Assembly (NCBI GenBank): GCA_902463235.1
Contig: CABQER010000060.1
Location: 1-5,723 of the forward strand
Direction of reading: 5' to 3'
Source: an uncultured Faecalibacterium sp.
GTDB taxonomy: Bacteria > Bacillota > Clostridia > Oscillospirales > Ruminococcaceae
Length of the DNA stretch: 5,723 nt
Shown here: positions 1-4,985 of the stretch, piece after piece
Numbering within the stretch: position 1 is the first letter of the stretch
Layout of the letters: each line of letters opens with the position of its first letter
Made by a program: the position numbers and the translations under genes
The notes under the pieces: model-generated
Told to the model about the DNA's origin: nothing
Seen by the model: only the letters and a program-made list of their open reading frames with translations
Databases searched by the model: none

Positions 1-1097
1 TCCAGATACACGGTGGCTGTACCCACCACACTGCCGCTCTTGACGGTGGCCGCAATGCTCTCCGGCAGGTCGAAGGAGTAGGTAACGATATCATCCGCGT
101 GGCCGTAGCCGCTGACCGGTGCGGCAGCATACAGCTCCACTGCCGGTTCAGTGCGGCACTTGGTCAGGTCTACGGTGGTCAGCACGGTCTGGGTGTCCAC
201 CAGCGGACGGTCCGCAAAGCTGGCAAAGGCCCAGTCGAACAGATCATCGCACTCGGCAAAGAGGTGGTCCGGCGTGTCGCAGCCAAGGATCACCAGCCCG
301 TAGGTGTGGCCGTCCTTTTCCGCAAAGGCCACGATGCAGCGGCCTGCCAGCGTGGTAAAGCCGCCCTTGACCCACCGGACATACTCCCGGTAGTTGGCGC
401 TCTCGCTGTTCATCAGGCTGTTGGAGCTGCTGATGGTATGCTCGGCCTTGCGGAGGTTAGTGGCCGGCAGCACATAGCTGGCGGTGCCCGCCACCTGTGC
501 AAAGGTCTGGTTTGCCGCACAGGCGGCGGCGATCTTTGCCAGATCCTGCGCGGTGGACACGTTGCCGTAGTCAAACAGGCCGTGGGCACAGGTAAAGTTC
601 GTGCCGGTGCAGCCCAGTTCCTGGGCACGGGCGTTCATCTGCTTGACGAAATCCAGCACGCTGCCGCCCACATCGTAGGCAATGACACTGGCGGCGTCGT
701 TGGCGCTGACGATGAGCATGGCGTTCAGCAGGTCGATGCGGCGCACCGTCTCGCCGATGCGCAGGCCTATGGTGGTGCCGTTGGCGTTCTGGATATCCCG
801 GAACTCCTGGGTCAGCGCGGTGGGCACGGTCACTTCACCGTTCAGATCCTTGCCGCTTTCCAGCAGCAGCAGGGCCGTCATGAGCTTGGTCAGGCTGGCA
901 ACATACTGCTGCTGGTCAGCATTCTGGTTCAGGATGGTCTTGCCGGTGTCGGCGTTGAACAGGTACACCGCCTCGGTCTCGCTGGCGGTCTGGATGGGCA
1001 TGGGATATACCGCAAGGCCCGGCAGTGCAGCAGCAGCGGCCAGTGCCAGCGTGAGCACCAGCGCCGTCATGCGGCGGAAGATGGTGTTTTTGAACAT
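1..1097 (-). CDS. D-alanyl-D-alanine carboxypeptidase (peptidase S11, DacA/PBP5-like), C-terminus cut by the window
   Basis: This is a low-molecular-weight penicillin-binding protein that would trim the terminal D-Ala from peptidoglycan stem peptides outside the membrane. The visible 365 residues start at ATG 1097-1095, preceded by AAGGGG about 8 nt upstream. Residues 1-30 form a Sec signal peptide: basic start (MFKNTIFRR), then an Ala/Leu-rich core ending near GLA. The catalytic SxxK motif is S68-L-T-K71 (context YVASLTKLMTALL), and the second motif is S131-A-N133 (context MLIVSANDAA). The third motif, normally KTG, is K244-G-G246 followed by FTTLAGRC, so its Thr is replaced by Gly. After about residue 295 the sequence passes into the usual beta-rich C-terminal domain, which runs off the window. 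The gene is divergent from the carbonic anhydrase gene; I saw no clear promoter of its own. The family assignment is firm; which dac paralogue it is cannot be told. Confidence 0.93.
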   Translation of the reverse strand, partial: MFKNTIFRRMTALVLTLALAAAAALPGLAVYPMPIQTASETEAVYLFNADTGKTILNQNADQQQYVASLTKLMTALLLLESGKDLNGEVTVPTALTQEFRDIQNANGTTIGLRIGETVRRIDLLNAMLIVSANDAASVIAYDVGGSVLDFVKQMNARAQELGCTGTNFTCAHGLFDYGNVSTAQDLAKIAAACAANQTFAQVAGTASYVLPATNLRKAEHTISSSNSLMNSESANYREYVRWVKGGFTTLAGRCIVAFAEKDGHTYGLVILGCDTPDHLFAECDDLFDWAFASFADRPLVDTQTVLTTVDLTKCRTEPAVELYAAAPVSGYGHADDIVTYSFDLPESIAATVKSGSVVGTATVYL

Positions 1098-1163
1098 GAG
1101 CGTGCCCCCTTGTATCTGCTTGCCGACGCACGGCAAAAATTTTTGTTTTGAAACAGCTCCTAC

Positions 1164-1192
1164 TTGCCGGAAAGGCTCTGGCTTGCTATACT
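1164..1192 (+). promoter_or_regulatory. Sigma-A-type promoter with extended -10, driving the carbonic anhydrase gene
   Basis: A -35 box TTGCCG (1164-1169) and a -10 box TATACT (1187-1192) are separated by exactly 17 bp, and TGC precedes the -10, giving an extended -10 element. Transcription should begin near 1199, leaving a 5' UTR of about 50 nt before the ATG at 1251. The promoter lies in the divergent region and points only rightwards. Confidence 0.7.
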
Positions 1193-1250
1193 ACTTTAAA
1201 GAATACCATAAACCAGCCAAAAGAGAAAGAGAGAAAGGCGGTTTTTAACA

Positions 1251-1769
1251 ATGTTTCTGTCCTTTTGTGGAAAAGTTCCCCGCAACGAGGGGGCTGCGTT
1301 CGTTGCGCCCAACGCCACCGTGCAGGGCGATGTGATCCTGAAAGCCGGTTCCACGGTGTGGTACGGTGCTGTGCTGCGCGGCGACGACGGCACTTTGACC
1401 ATTGGCGAAAACTCCAACGTGCAGGATAACGCCGTGCTGCACTGTGATGTGGGCGGTGCTGTAATGCTGGGCAAAAGCGTCACCGTGGGCCACAGTGCGC
1501 TGGTGCACGGGTGCACGGTAGGGGATGGCAGCCTCATCGGAATGCACGCCACCCTGCTCAACCACTGTGTCGTGGGCAAAAACTGCATCATCGGCGCGGG
1601 TGCGCTGGTGCCGGAGGGCATGGTGATCCCGGATAACTCGGTGGCCGTGGGCGTGCCCGCAAGGGTCATCAAGCAGGTAAGCGCGGCCCAGATCGAGGCC
1701 AACCTGCACAACGCCGCCCACTACGTAGAGCACGGCAAGCTTCACGCCGCCGAGCTTGCCAAGGGCTGA
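1251..1769 (+). CDS. Gamma-class carbonic anhydrase-like hexapeptide-repeat protein (YrdA/PaaY/CaiE type)
   Basis: This is a 172-residue cytoplasmic protein of the left-handed beta-helix family, expected to be a trimer with metal sites between subunits. Imperfect hexapeptide repeats run from about residue 18 to 140 (for example ATVQGD, VILKAG, LTIGEN, VMLGKS, VIPDNS), followed by a C-terminal helix (residues 144-170). Family signatures are visible: VLRGDDGTLTIG at 41-52, NVQDNAVLH at 56-64, and GHSALVHGC at 80-88. H64, H81 and H86 fit the three metal-binding histidines of gamma carbonic anhydrases. The length is typical of the short YrdA-like branch, which lacks the acidic loop of the archaeal Cam enzyme. 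The start is supported by AAAGGCGG at 1234-1241, 9 nt before the ATG. The gene appears monocistronic. Some members are poor anhydrases or acyltransferase-like, so CO2 hydration is plausible but not proven. Confidence 0.93.
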   Translation: MFLSFCGKVPRNEGAAFVAPNATVQGDVILKAGSTVWYGAVLRGDDGTLTIGENSNVQDNAVLHCDVGGAVMLGKSVTVGHSALVHGCTVGDGSLIGMHATLLNHCVVGKNCIIGAGALVPEGMVIPDNSVAVGVPARVIKQVSAAQIEANLHNAAHYVEHGKLHAAELAKG

Positions 1770-1771
1770 CC

Positions 1772-1794
1772 CTGTGCCGATTTTACAGTTTTTT
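1772..1794 (+). terminator. Weak possible terminator after the carbonic anhydrase gene
   Basis: Just after the stop codon a short stem (CTGT pairing with ACAG, extendable by one G-U pair) is followed directly by six T residues at 1789-1794, and a second T6 run lies at 1801-1806. The stem is too short to be convincing; termination here is only a possibility. Confidence 0.3.
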
Positions 1795-1836
1795 GCCACA
1801 TTTTTTCGTCTTTCCGCCAAAAAGCCGACATTTTAA

Positions 1837-1865
1837 TTGACACCTGCGGTCTTGTCTGCTATAGT
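1837..1865 (+). promoter_or_regulatory. Near-consensus sigma-A promoter P1 in the gap before the lipoprotein gene
   Basis: A perfect -35 box TTGACA (1837-1842), a 17-bp spacer and TATAGT (1860-1865) with a TGC extended -10 make this the best promoter in the window. Initiation would be around 1872. No credible coding region follows for about 315 bp. The first element downstream is a small hairpin with a T tract, so P1 may feed a short or attenuated transcript, or may be a distal promoter for the lipoprotein gene. Confidence 0.75.
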
Positions 1866-1884
1866 GAAATTGGCAGTTTATGTC

Positions 1885-1906
1885 ATTCTGGAATACCAGA
1901 ATTTTT
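1885..1906 (+). terminator. Small hairpin plus T tract directly downstream of P1
   Basis: ATTCTGG (1885-1891) pairs perfectly with CCAGAAT (1896-1902) around the four-base loop AATA, and TTTTT follows at 1902-1906. The shape is that of an intrinsic terminator, but the stem has only three G-C pairs and would be weak. It begins only about 13 nt after the expected P1 start, so it would give a product of roughly 35 nt or act as an early attenuator. Confidence 0.4.
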
Positions 1907-1986
1907 GTACACCGCGCTGTTTGGTTTTTATCATTGGGGGAATTTTGTAAAAAGTTCATTGCGGGATGTTTTTTCACAGAAATGTA

Positions 1987-2015
1987 ATGACTTTTCACTT
2001 AAAATCGGGTATACT
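1987..2015 (+). promoter_or_regulatory. Sigma-A-type promoter P2, upstream of the structured leader or small RNA
   Basis: ATGACT (1987-1992, four of six -35 positions) and TATACT (2010-2015, five of six -10 positions) are separated by 17 bp in an AT-rich tract. Initiation near 2022 would place the transcript start right at the foot of the stem-loop at 2023-2054, as is common for small structured RNAs. Confidence 0.6.
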
Positions 2016-2021
2016 ATACCT

Positions 2022-2139
2022 TGCGGGGAGACGGGGCCGCAACCGTCTTTCCGCACATGATTCCTCCTCACACCAAAGCAATACCCCAAACAGAAACTCC
2101 CTCCGGTGTACCGCAAGCGCCGGAGGGAGTTTCTGTTTG
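2022..2139 (+). ncRNA. Candidate small RNA or attenuated leader of about 118 nt (family not recognised)
   Basis: The segment has a promoter just upstream (P2), a 5' stem-loop, a 30-nt unpaired linker and a terminator hairpin. The 5' stem pairs 2023-2034 (GCGGGGAGACGG) with 2043-2054 (CCGTCTTTCCGC), 12 bp including two G-U pairs, around an 8-nt loop. The linker contains the pyrimidine-rich run CCTCCTC at 2063-2069, which resembles anti-Shine-Dalgarno loops of Firmicute small RNAs. The 3' end is the 20-bp terminator stem described separately. CCGCAA occurs in both hairpin loops (2037-2042 and 2111-2116). There is no convincing ORF. It could be an independent trans-acting RNA or a leader that attenuates the lipoprotein gene starting 50 bp further on. 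I do not recognise a known riboswitch or 6S/SRP/tmRNA signature. Confidence 0.5.
2087..2139 (+). terminator. Strong hairpin terminator or attenuator with a 20-bp perfect stem
   Basis: Positions 2087-2106 are exactly complementary to 2120-2139, giving a 20-bp stem around a 13-nt loop. The GC-rich core (CTCCCTCCGG with CCGGAGGGAG) is followed on the RNA by TTTCTGTTT, which is itself paired to the A-rich 5' side, as in many bidirectional terminators. It ends 49 bp before the lipoprotein ATG, so readthrough from P1 or P2 would have to pass it. Confidence 0.75.
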
Positions 2140-2188
2140 CATCAGCTTTTGTATTTTATGATTTCCTGCAATCAAAGGAGAGATTTTT

Positions 2189-2794
2189 ATGTCTGAACTG
2201 ATCACCCGCCGTACCTTTTTAAAGACCACCGGTGCTGCTGCACTGGTCGCTGCCGCCGGCAGTATGCTGGTTGGCTGCGGCGAAGGTTATGGTGCAACCC
2301 CCGGCAACCCGACCCTGCCCACCATTGACAACAGCACTTATGCTAACTTTGGTTCCTTTACGGTAGACCTTGGCCCTCTGAGCGGCCAGTGGACATCCCG
2401 TACTCCTTACGAATCGGACGGATGGCGGCATAATTATCTTTACACCGGCCTTTTTATTGATAACTCCTATAACACAACTTCTTCCGTTACGATTTATACC
2501 AGTAATTTTACCTGCAAACATAATGGTGCTACCGAATCTGGTCTGAAAGTGTGCAGTCTGGGCAATTTTGATTTGAATGACGCCAAAACCGGCTTCAACT
2601 TTATTAAAAGTGTAACCGTTCCTGCTGGTCAGAGCAAAATCTTCCCCCTCTACATCGACCTTGGCCCGGTAAACACCGCTTCATTCAATCGGTTTTACAC
2701 GGGCAGCTTTACCATTACCGTTAAGGTCGGCAGCACCTCCCGCGTCTTCGATTACAGCGGTTTGATCAACGATCCCTCTGTTTCCAATCATTAA
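2189..2794 (+). CDS. Small secreted lipoprotein with twin-arginine-like signal, function unknown
   Basis: This 201-residue protein begins at an ATG with AAAGGAG 8 nt upstream. The N-terminus carries a twin-arginine-like motif TRRTFLK (residues 6-12), a hydrophobic stretch GAAALVAAAGSMLV, and a lipobox LVGC (27-30). It should be exported, lipidated on C30 and held on the outer face of the membrane. After a Gly/Pro/Asn-rich linker (31-48) the mature part (about 50-195) is a single domain rich in alternating Thr/Ser, aromatic and beta-prone residues (FGSFTVDLGPL, SVTIYTSNFTC, SGSFTITVKV-like segments), suggesting an Ig-like beta sandwich. C109 and C122 could form a disulfide. I recognise no catalytic motif or named family. 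Its DNA is clearly AT-richer than the neighbouring genes, which may reflect acquisition. It is a single gene bounded by two hairpin terminators. Tat versus Sec export cannot be decided from sequence. Confidence 0.85.
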   Translation: MSELITRRTFLKTTGAAALVAAAGSMLVGCGEGYGATPGNPTLPTIDNSTYANFGSFTVDLGPLSGQWTSRTPYESDGWRHNYLYTGLFIDNSYNTTSSVTIYTSNFTCKHNGATESGLKVCSLGNFDLNDAKTGFNFIKSVTVPAGQSKIFPLYIDLGPVNTASFNRFYTGSFTITVKVGSTSRVFDYSGLINDPSVSNH

Positions 2795-2800
2795 AAAATC

Positions 2801-2847
2801 AACTCCCCTGAAATGCCGTAAAAAGCCTTTCGGGGGAGTTTTTGTTT
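2801..2847. terminator. Bidirectional terminator between convergent lipoprotein and holB genes
   Basis: AACTCCCCTGAAA (2801-2813) pairs with TTTCGGGGGAGTT (2828-2840), 13 bp with one G-U pair and a 14-nt loop. TTTGTTT follows on the plus strand, and six A residues at 2793-2798 provide the U tract on the minus strand. It lies 6 bp after the lipoprotein stop codon and 6 bp before the holB stop, so it can serve both genes. Confidence 0.85.
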
Positions 2848-3811
2848 ACAACGCTCTGAACTTTGCCGCAAACACGCTGAGCACGATTTTAGGGTTCACC
2901 TGCGCGCCAAGGCGCTGGATGGCAGCTTCGGCCAGCCGCAGGGCACGCTGGGCGGCAATGCCCTGCACCGGTGCGTGGGGGCTTTGCCGCAGGCCCGCTG
3001 CCGCCACCGCACGGAAGTCCGTCAGCAGGGCGGCGGCACCGGCCTTGTCCTTTTCGTAGGCGGCCAGCAGGCAGGCTGCGGCATAGCTGTCACGGTCGGC
3101 AGCGGCCTTTGCCAGCTGCAGGGCCTTTTCCACCTGCGCGGTGCGGGCTTCGTCCTGTGCGGCGGCAAGCACCGTACCAATGTGCCCGTCGAACAGTTCG
3201 CTGTACAGCGCGGCCGTCTTTTTGTCCACCCCCTGTGCGGAGCAGTAGCGGGCGCACTGCTCCGGCGAGACAGGAGCCACTGCAAAGCTGACGCAGCGGC
3301 TGCGGATGGTGGGCAGCACGCCTGCCAGCGAATCCGCCGTAAGCAGGAACAGCACCCCCTCCGGCGGCTCTTCCATCACCTTCAGCAGGGCATTGGCGGA
3401 TTCCTCGTTCATCTTTTCCACATGGTAGAGCAGCACGGCACGGCCCTCGGCCGAAAGGCTGGTGTTGAAGATCTCGCTGCGCATAGCCTTGACCTGACTG
3501 ACCAGATATTTTCCGCCTGCGCCCATACCGGCAACACTGATCGCTTCACGCACGATGCCGGTCTCCACATGGCCGCTGTCGCGGTCGCCAGGCTTACCCA
3601 CAGCACGGCAGCATTCGCCCCGCAGAAGGGCCTCAGCGGGCGCTCCGCCTGCAGGGTAAAGATAATCTGCCGCAATGCAGCGGGCCGCAAAACCGGCTCC
3701 AAGGCCCTCTTCACCCACCAGCAGCACGCTGTGGGTCAGGCGGCGGGCTGCCAGCATCAGCTGCACGCTGCTTTTCAGTTCTGCATTGCCCTCCATGCGG
3801 TCCAGCATCAT
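2846..3811 (-). CDS. holB: DNA polymerase III delta-prime subunit (clamp loader)
   Basis: Delta-prime is the structural stator of the clamp-loader complex that places the sliding clamp on primed DNA. I place the start at ATG 3811-3809 (321 residues) because TAAGGAG lies 7 nt before it; an in-frame ATG follows immediately. Domain I/II (AAA+ fold) spans about residues 1-178. The P-loop region is GEEGLGAG (34-40 and on), with Ala where the lysine would be, so it should not hydrolyse ATP, as is usual for delta-prime. Other clamp-loader hallmarks are NALLKVMEEPPEG (140-152) and PTIRSRC (167-173) with the SRC motif. The zinc module is degenerate: only C45 and the pair C67-C68 remain in that region. 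The C-terminal helical collar domain covers about 215-321. It is the second gene of an operon with the rhomboid-like gene, 11 bp apart. Confidence 0.93.
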   Translation of the reverse strand: MMLDRMEGNAELKSSVQLMLAARRLTHSVLLVGEEGLGAGFAARCIAADYLYPAGGAPAEALLRGECCRAVGKPGDRDSGHVETGIVREAISVAGMGAGGKYLVSQVKAMRSEIFNTSLSAEGRAVLLYHVEKMNEESANALLKVMEEPPEGVLFLLTADSLAGVLPTIRSRCVSFAVAPVSPEQCARYCSAQGVDKKTAALYSELFDGHIGTVLAAAQDEARTAQVEKALQLAKAAADRDSYAAACLLAAYEKDKAGAAALLTDFRAVAAAGLRQSPHAPVQGIAAQRALRLAEAAIQRLGAQVNPKIVLSVFAAKFRAL

Positions 3812-3818
3812 GGTGTTT

Positions 3819-3825
3819 CTCCTTA
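3819..3825 (-). promoter_or_regulatory. holB ribosome-binding site overlapping the upstream stop codon
   Basis: On the minus strand the sequence TAAGGAG contains both the TAA stop of the rhomboid-like gene (3825-3823) and the AAGGAG Shine-Dalgarno of holB, 7 nt before its ATG. Ribosomes finishing the first gene would be delivered onto the holB start, so translational coupling is likely. This site also decides the holB start over the longer frame beginning at 3847. Confidence 0.8.
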
Positions 3826-4467
3826 CCTTCTGTTTCTCCGCTTCCACTGCTCACGGCGTACCCACGCGCGGACGGAACGATAGGCCATCGGGCCAAAGAA
3901 CAGCCAGACGTTCGCCATGCTGAGCAGCAGGCTCAGCTTTTGCGGCAGCGGCGCGCCCAGAAAACTGAGCACCCACAGTGCTGCCGCAAAAAAGCCAAAG
4001 TATTTCACCCGGACGGGGATGACAAAGAACAGCAGCACCTGTACCTCCGGGTACAGCATGGCAAAGGCCAGCAGCAGCGAAAGCGACAGGCAGTAGGTGC
4101 TGCCGGTCACGCCGGTGAGCAGACAGGCCAGCACGGTGCCCAGCATCCCGGAGAGCAGATACACCGTATAGCGGAAATCGCCCCACTCCTGTTCCAGCGC
4201 TGTGCCGATGAACCATGTGAAATAGATGCCCAGCACCGCGCTGAGGATGCTGCCGCCGTAAGAGGGGATGAACGCAAAGGTGATGATGCGCCAGATCTGG
4301 CCGCGCAGCAGAAAATAGCGGCTGAGTGCCAGCCAGACACTGACGGTCTGGTTGACAAACAGCTCGATGGCCAGCACAAGGATCTGCCCGCCCACCAGAA
4401 TGTTGGTCAGATTCGGGATGCCGAAGCGGCCGTATTTGCGCTCCAGCTGGTTGAGCCAATTGTTCAT
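3823..4467 (-). CDS. Rhomboid-fold membrane protein, apparently without protease active site
   Basis: This 214-residue integral membrane protein starts at ATG 4467-4465, with GGAGG 8 nt upstream; the same frame is open much further upstream, but that part is intergenic. About six membrane segments can be seen: roughly residues 20-38, 73-91, 101-121, 127-149, 155-171 and 177-194. The rhomboid/Derlin superfamily is suggested by the WR motif in the first loop (GQIWRIITFAFIP, 57-69) and by the following FIGTALEQEWGDFRYTVYLLSG (86-107), which resembles the conserved E..WG..R region after TM2. The GxSG serine motif expected in TM4 and a TM6 histidine are absent (the TM4 region reads GVTGSTYCLSLSLLL; TM6 reads KLSLLLSMANVWLFF). 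It is therefore probably a pseudoprotease, perhaps handling membrane proteins; its substrate is unknown. The tail (200-214) is strongly basic. It is the promoter-proximal gene of the operon with holB. Confidence 0.8.
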   Translation of the reverse strand: MNNWLNQLERKYGRFGIPNLTNILVGGQILVLAIELFVNQTVSVWLALSRYFLLRGQIWRIITFAFIPSYGGSILSAVLGIYFTWFIGTALEQEWGDFRYTVYLLSGMLGTVLACLLTGVTGSTYCLSLSLLLAFAMLYPEVQVLLFFVIPVRVKYFGFFAAALWVLSFLGAPLPQKLSLLLSMANVWLFFGPMAYRSVRAWVRREQWKRRNRR

Positions 4468-4530
4468 ATAGGGTGCCTCCAACGCATTGTATTCCGATAT
4501 CGGTGAGTTTTGCCGCATTTTTCTGCTGTT

Positions 4531-4559
4531 ATTGTACCATGATTGGCCGGGGCATTCAA
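4531..4559 (-). promoter_or_regulatory. Promoter of the rhomboid-like/holB operon
   Basis: On the minus strand, TTGAAT (4559-4554) and TACAAT (4536-4531) are 17 bp apart, and TGG immediately before the -10 gives an extended -10. Initiation near 4524 leaves a 5' UTR of about 57 nt. A dyad GGCATT-N6-AATGCC (4551-4568) covers the -35 box, and a 10-bp palindrome CCGATATCGG (4494-4503) sits in the UTR. Confidence 0.65.
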
Positions 4560-4568
4560 GGCAATGCC
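4551..4568. promoter_or_regulatory. Operator-like dyad over the -35 box of the rhomboid-like/holB promoter
   Basis: GGCATT (4551-4556) and AATGCC (4563-4568) form perfect 6-bp inverted arms around CAAGGC. The dyad overlaps the predicted -35 element (4554-4559), a position where a dimeric repressor could block RNA polymerase. No regulator is encoded nearby, so the role is inferred from position only. Confidence 0.35.
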
Positions 4569-4682
4569 ACAGTGTGGAAAACTGCCGCATCTTCCGCCCA
4601 AAAATACAGCTGTCAAGCGGATCTTGCGGCACAAAAGCACAACCGGAAAGTGTATGGAGTTTCCTGTCTGGAATGAACTTTT

Positions 4683-4771
4683 CACTTTTTCCACCGGGTT
4701 TTCCACCGTTTTTGTGAAGAAAAGGGCAAGTTTTCCATGAGGTTTTCCACTTTTTCCACCGGGTTTTCCAC
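4683..4771 (+). repeat. 24-bp perfect direct repeat, two copies
   Basis: Positions 4683-4706 and 4748-4771 are identical over 24 bp, with shared core TTTTTCCACCGGGTTTTCC. They start 65 bp apart and each holds two TTTTCCAC motifs 12 bp apart, which suggests local duplication of a two-site unit. Confidence 0.85.
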
Positions 4772-4772
4772 A

Positions 4773-4985
4773 ACAAAAGGGCATCAGCCCTATACACACC
4801 GTAATTCAGGCCGCAGCTTTCTGGTAAGTTTTGGGCAAAAATGCGGGCATTCTGCCTTTTATAAAAAAGAAAGTCGAAGGATTTTCTTTGCATTCTACAA
4901 ACCGTTTTCGGGCGGTGATTTATTTTTCTCCAATCTGGAATGAACCGGCCACAAGTTTTCAACACCGGGCCGCTGCCGTTTTTCC
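4773..4985. other. Intergenic stretch without a recognisable gene
   Basis: This AT-rich stretch lies between the dense TTTTCCAC motifs and the terminal inverted pair. Short open frames exist, but they have no ribosome-binding site and no plausible protein character. The only notable element is TCTGGAATGAAC at 4934-4945, a 12-bp repeat of 4667-4678. Otherwise I see nothing in it. Confidence 0.6.

Noticed and set aside
99..1151. 350-codon plus-strand open frame across the carboxypeptidase gene
   Set aside because: It is the antisense shadow of a gene with signal peptide and SxxK/SxN motifs; its translation has no domain character and it lacks a ribosome-binding site.
1245..1820. 191-codon minus-strand open frame across the carbonic anhydrase gene
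   Set aside because: It is antisense to a well-supported hexapeptide-repeat protein and low in plausibility; GC-rich DNA commonly leaves such frames open.
2022..2139. 6S RNA, small SRP RNA or a known riboswitch
   Set aside because: The 5' and 3' ends do not form the long bulged helix of 6S, there is no SRP GNAR-loop signature, and no recognised aptamer core is visible.
1966..2196. 76-codon plus-strand open frame in the leader region
   Set aside because: It crosses the promoter P2 -10 box and the 20-bp terminator hairpin, has no Shine-Dalgarno, and its translation is unlike a protein.
2975..3883. 302-codon plus-strand open frame opposite holB
   Set aside because: It is the antisense shadow of a clear delta-prime coding sequence.
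4683..4771. CRISPR array
   Set aside because: There are only two 24-bp copies made of simple sub-motifs, spacer regularity is absent, and no cas genes are nearby.
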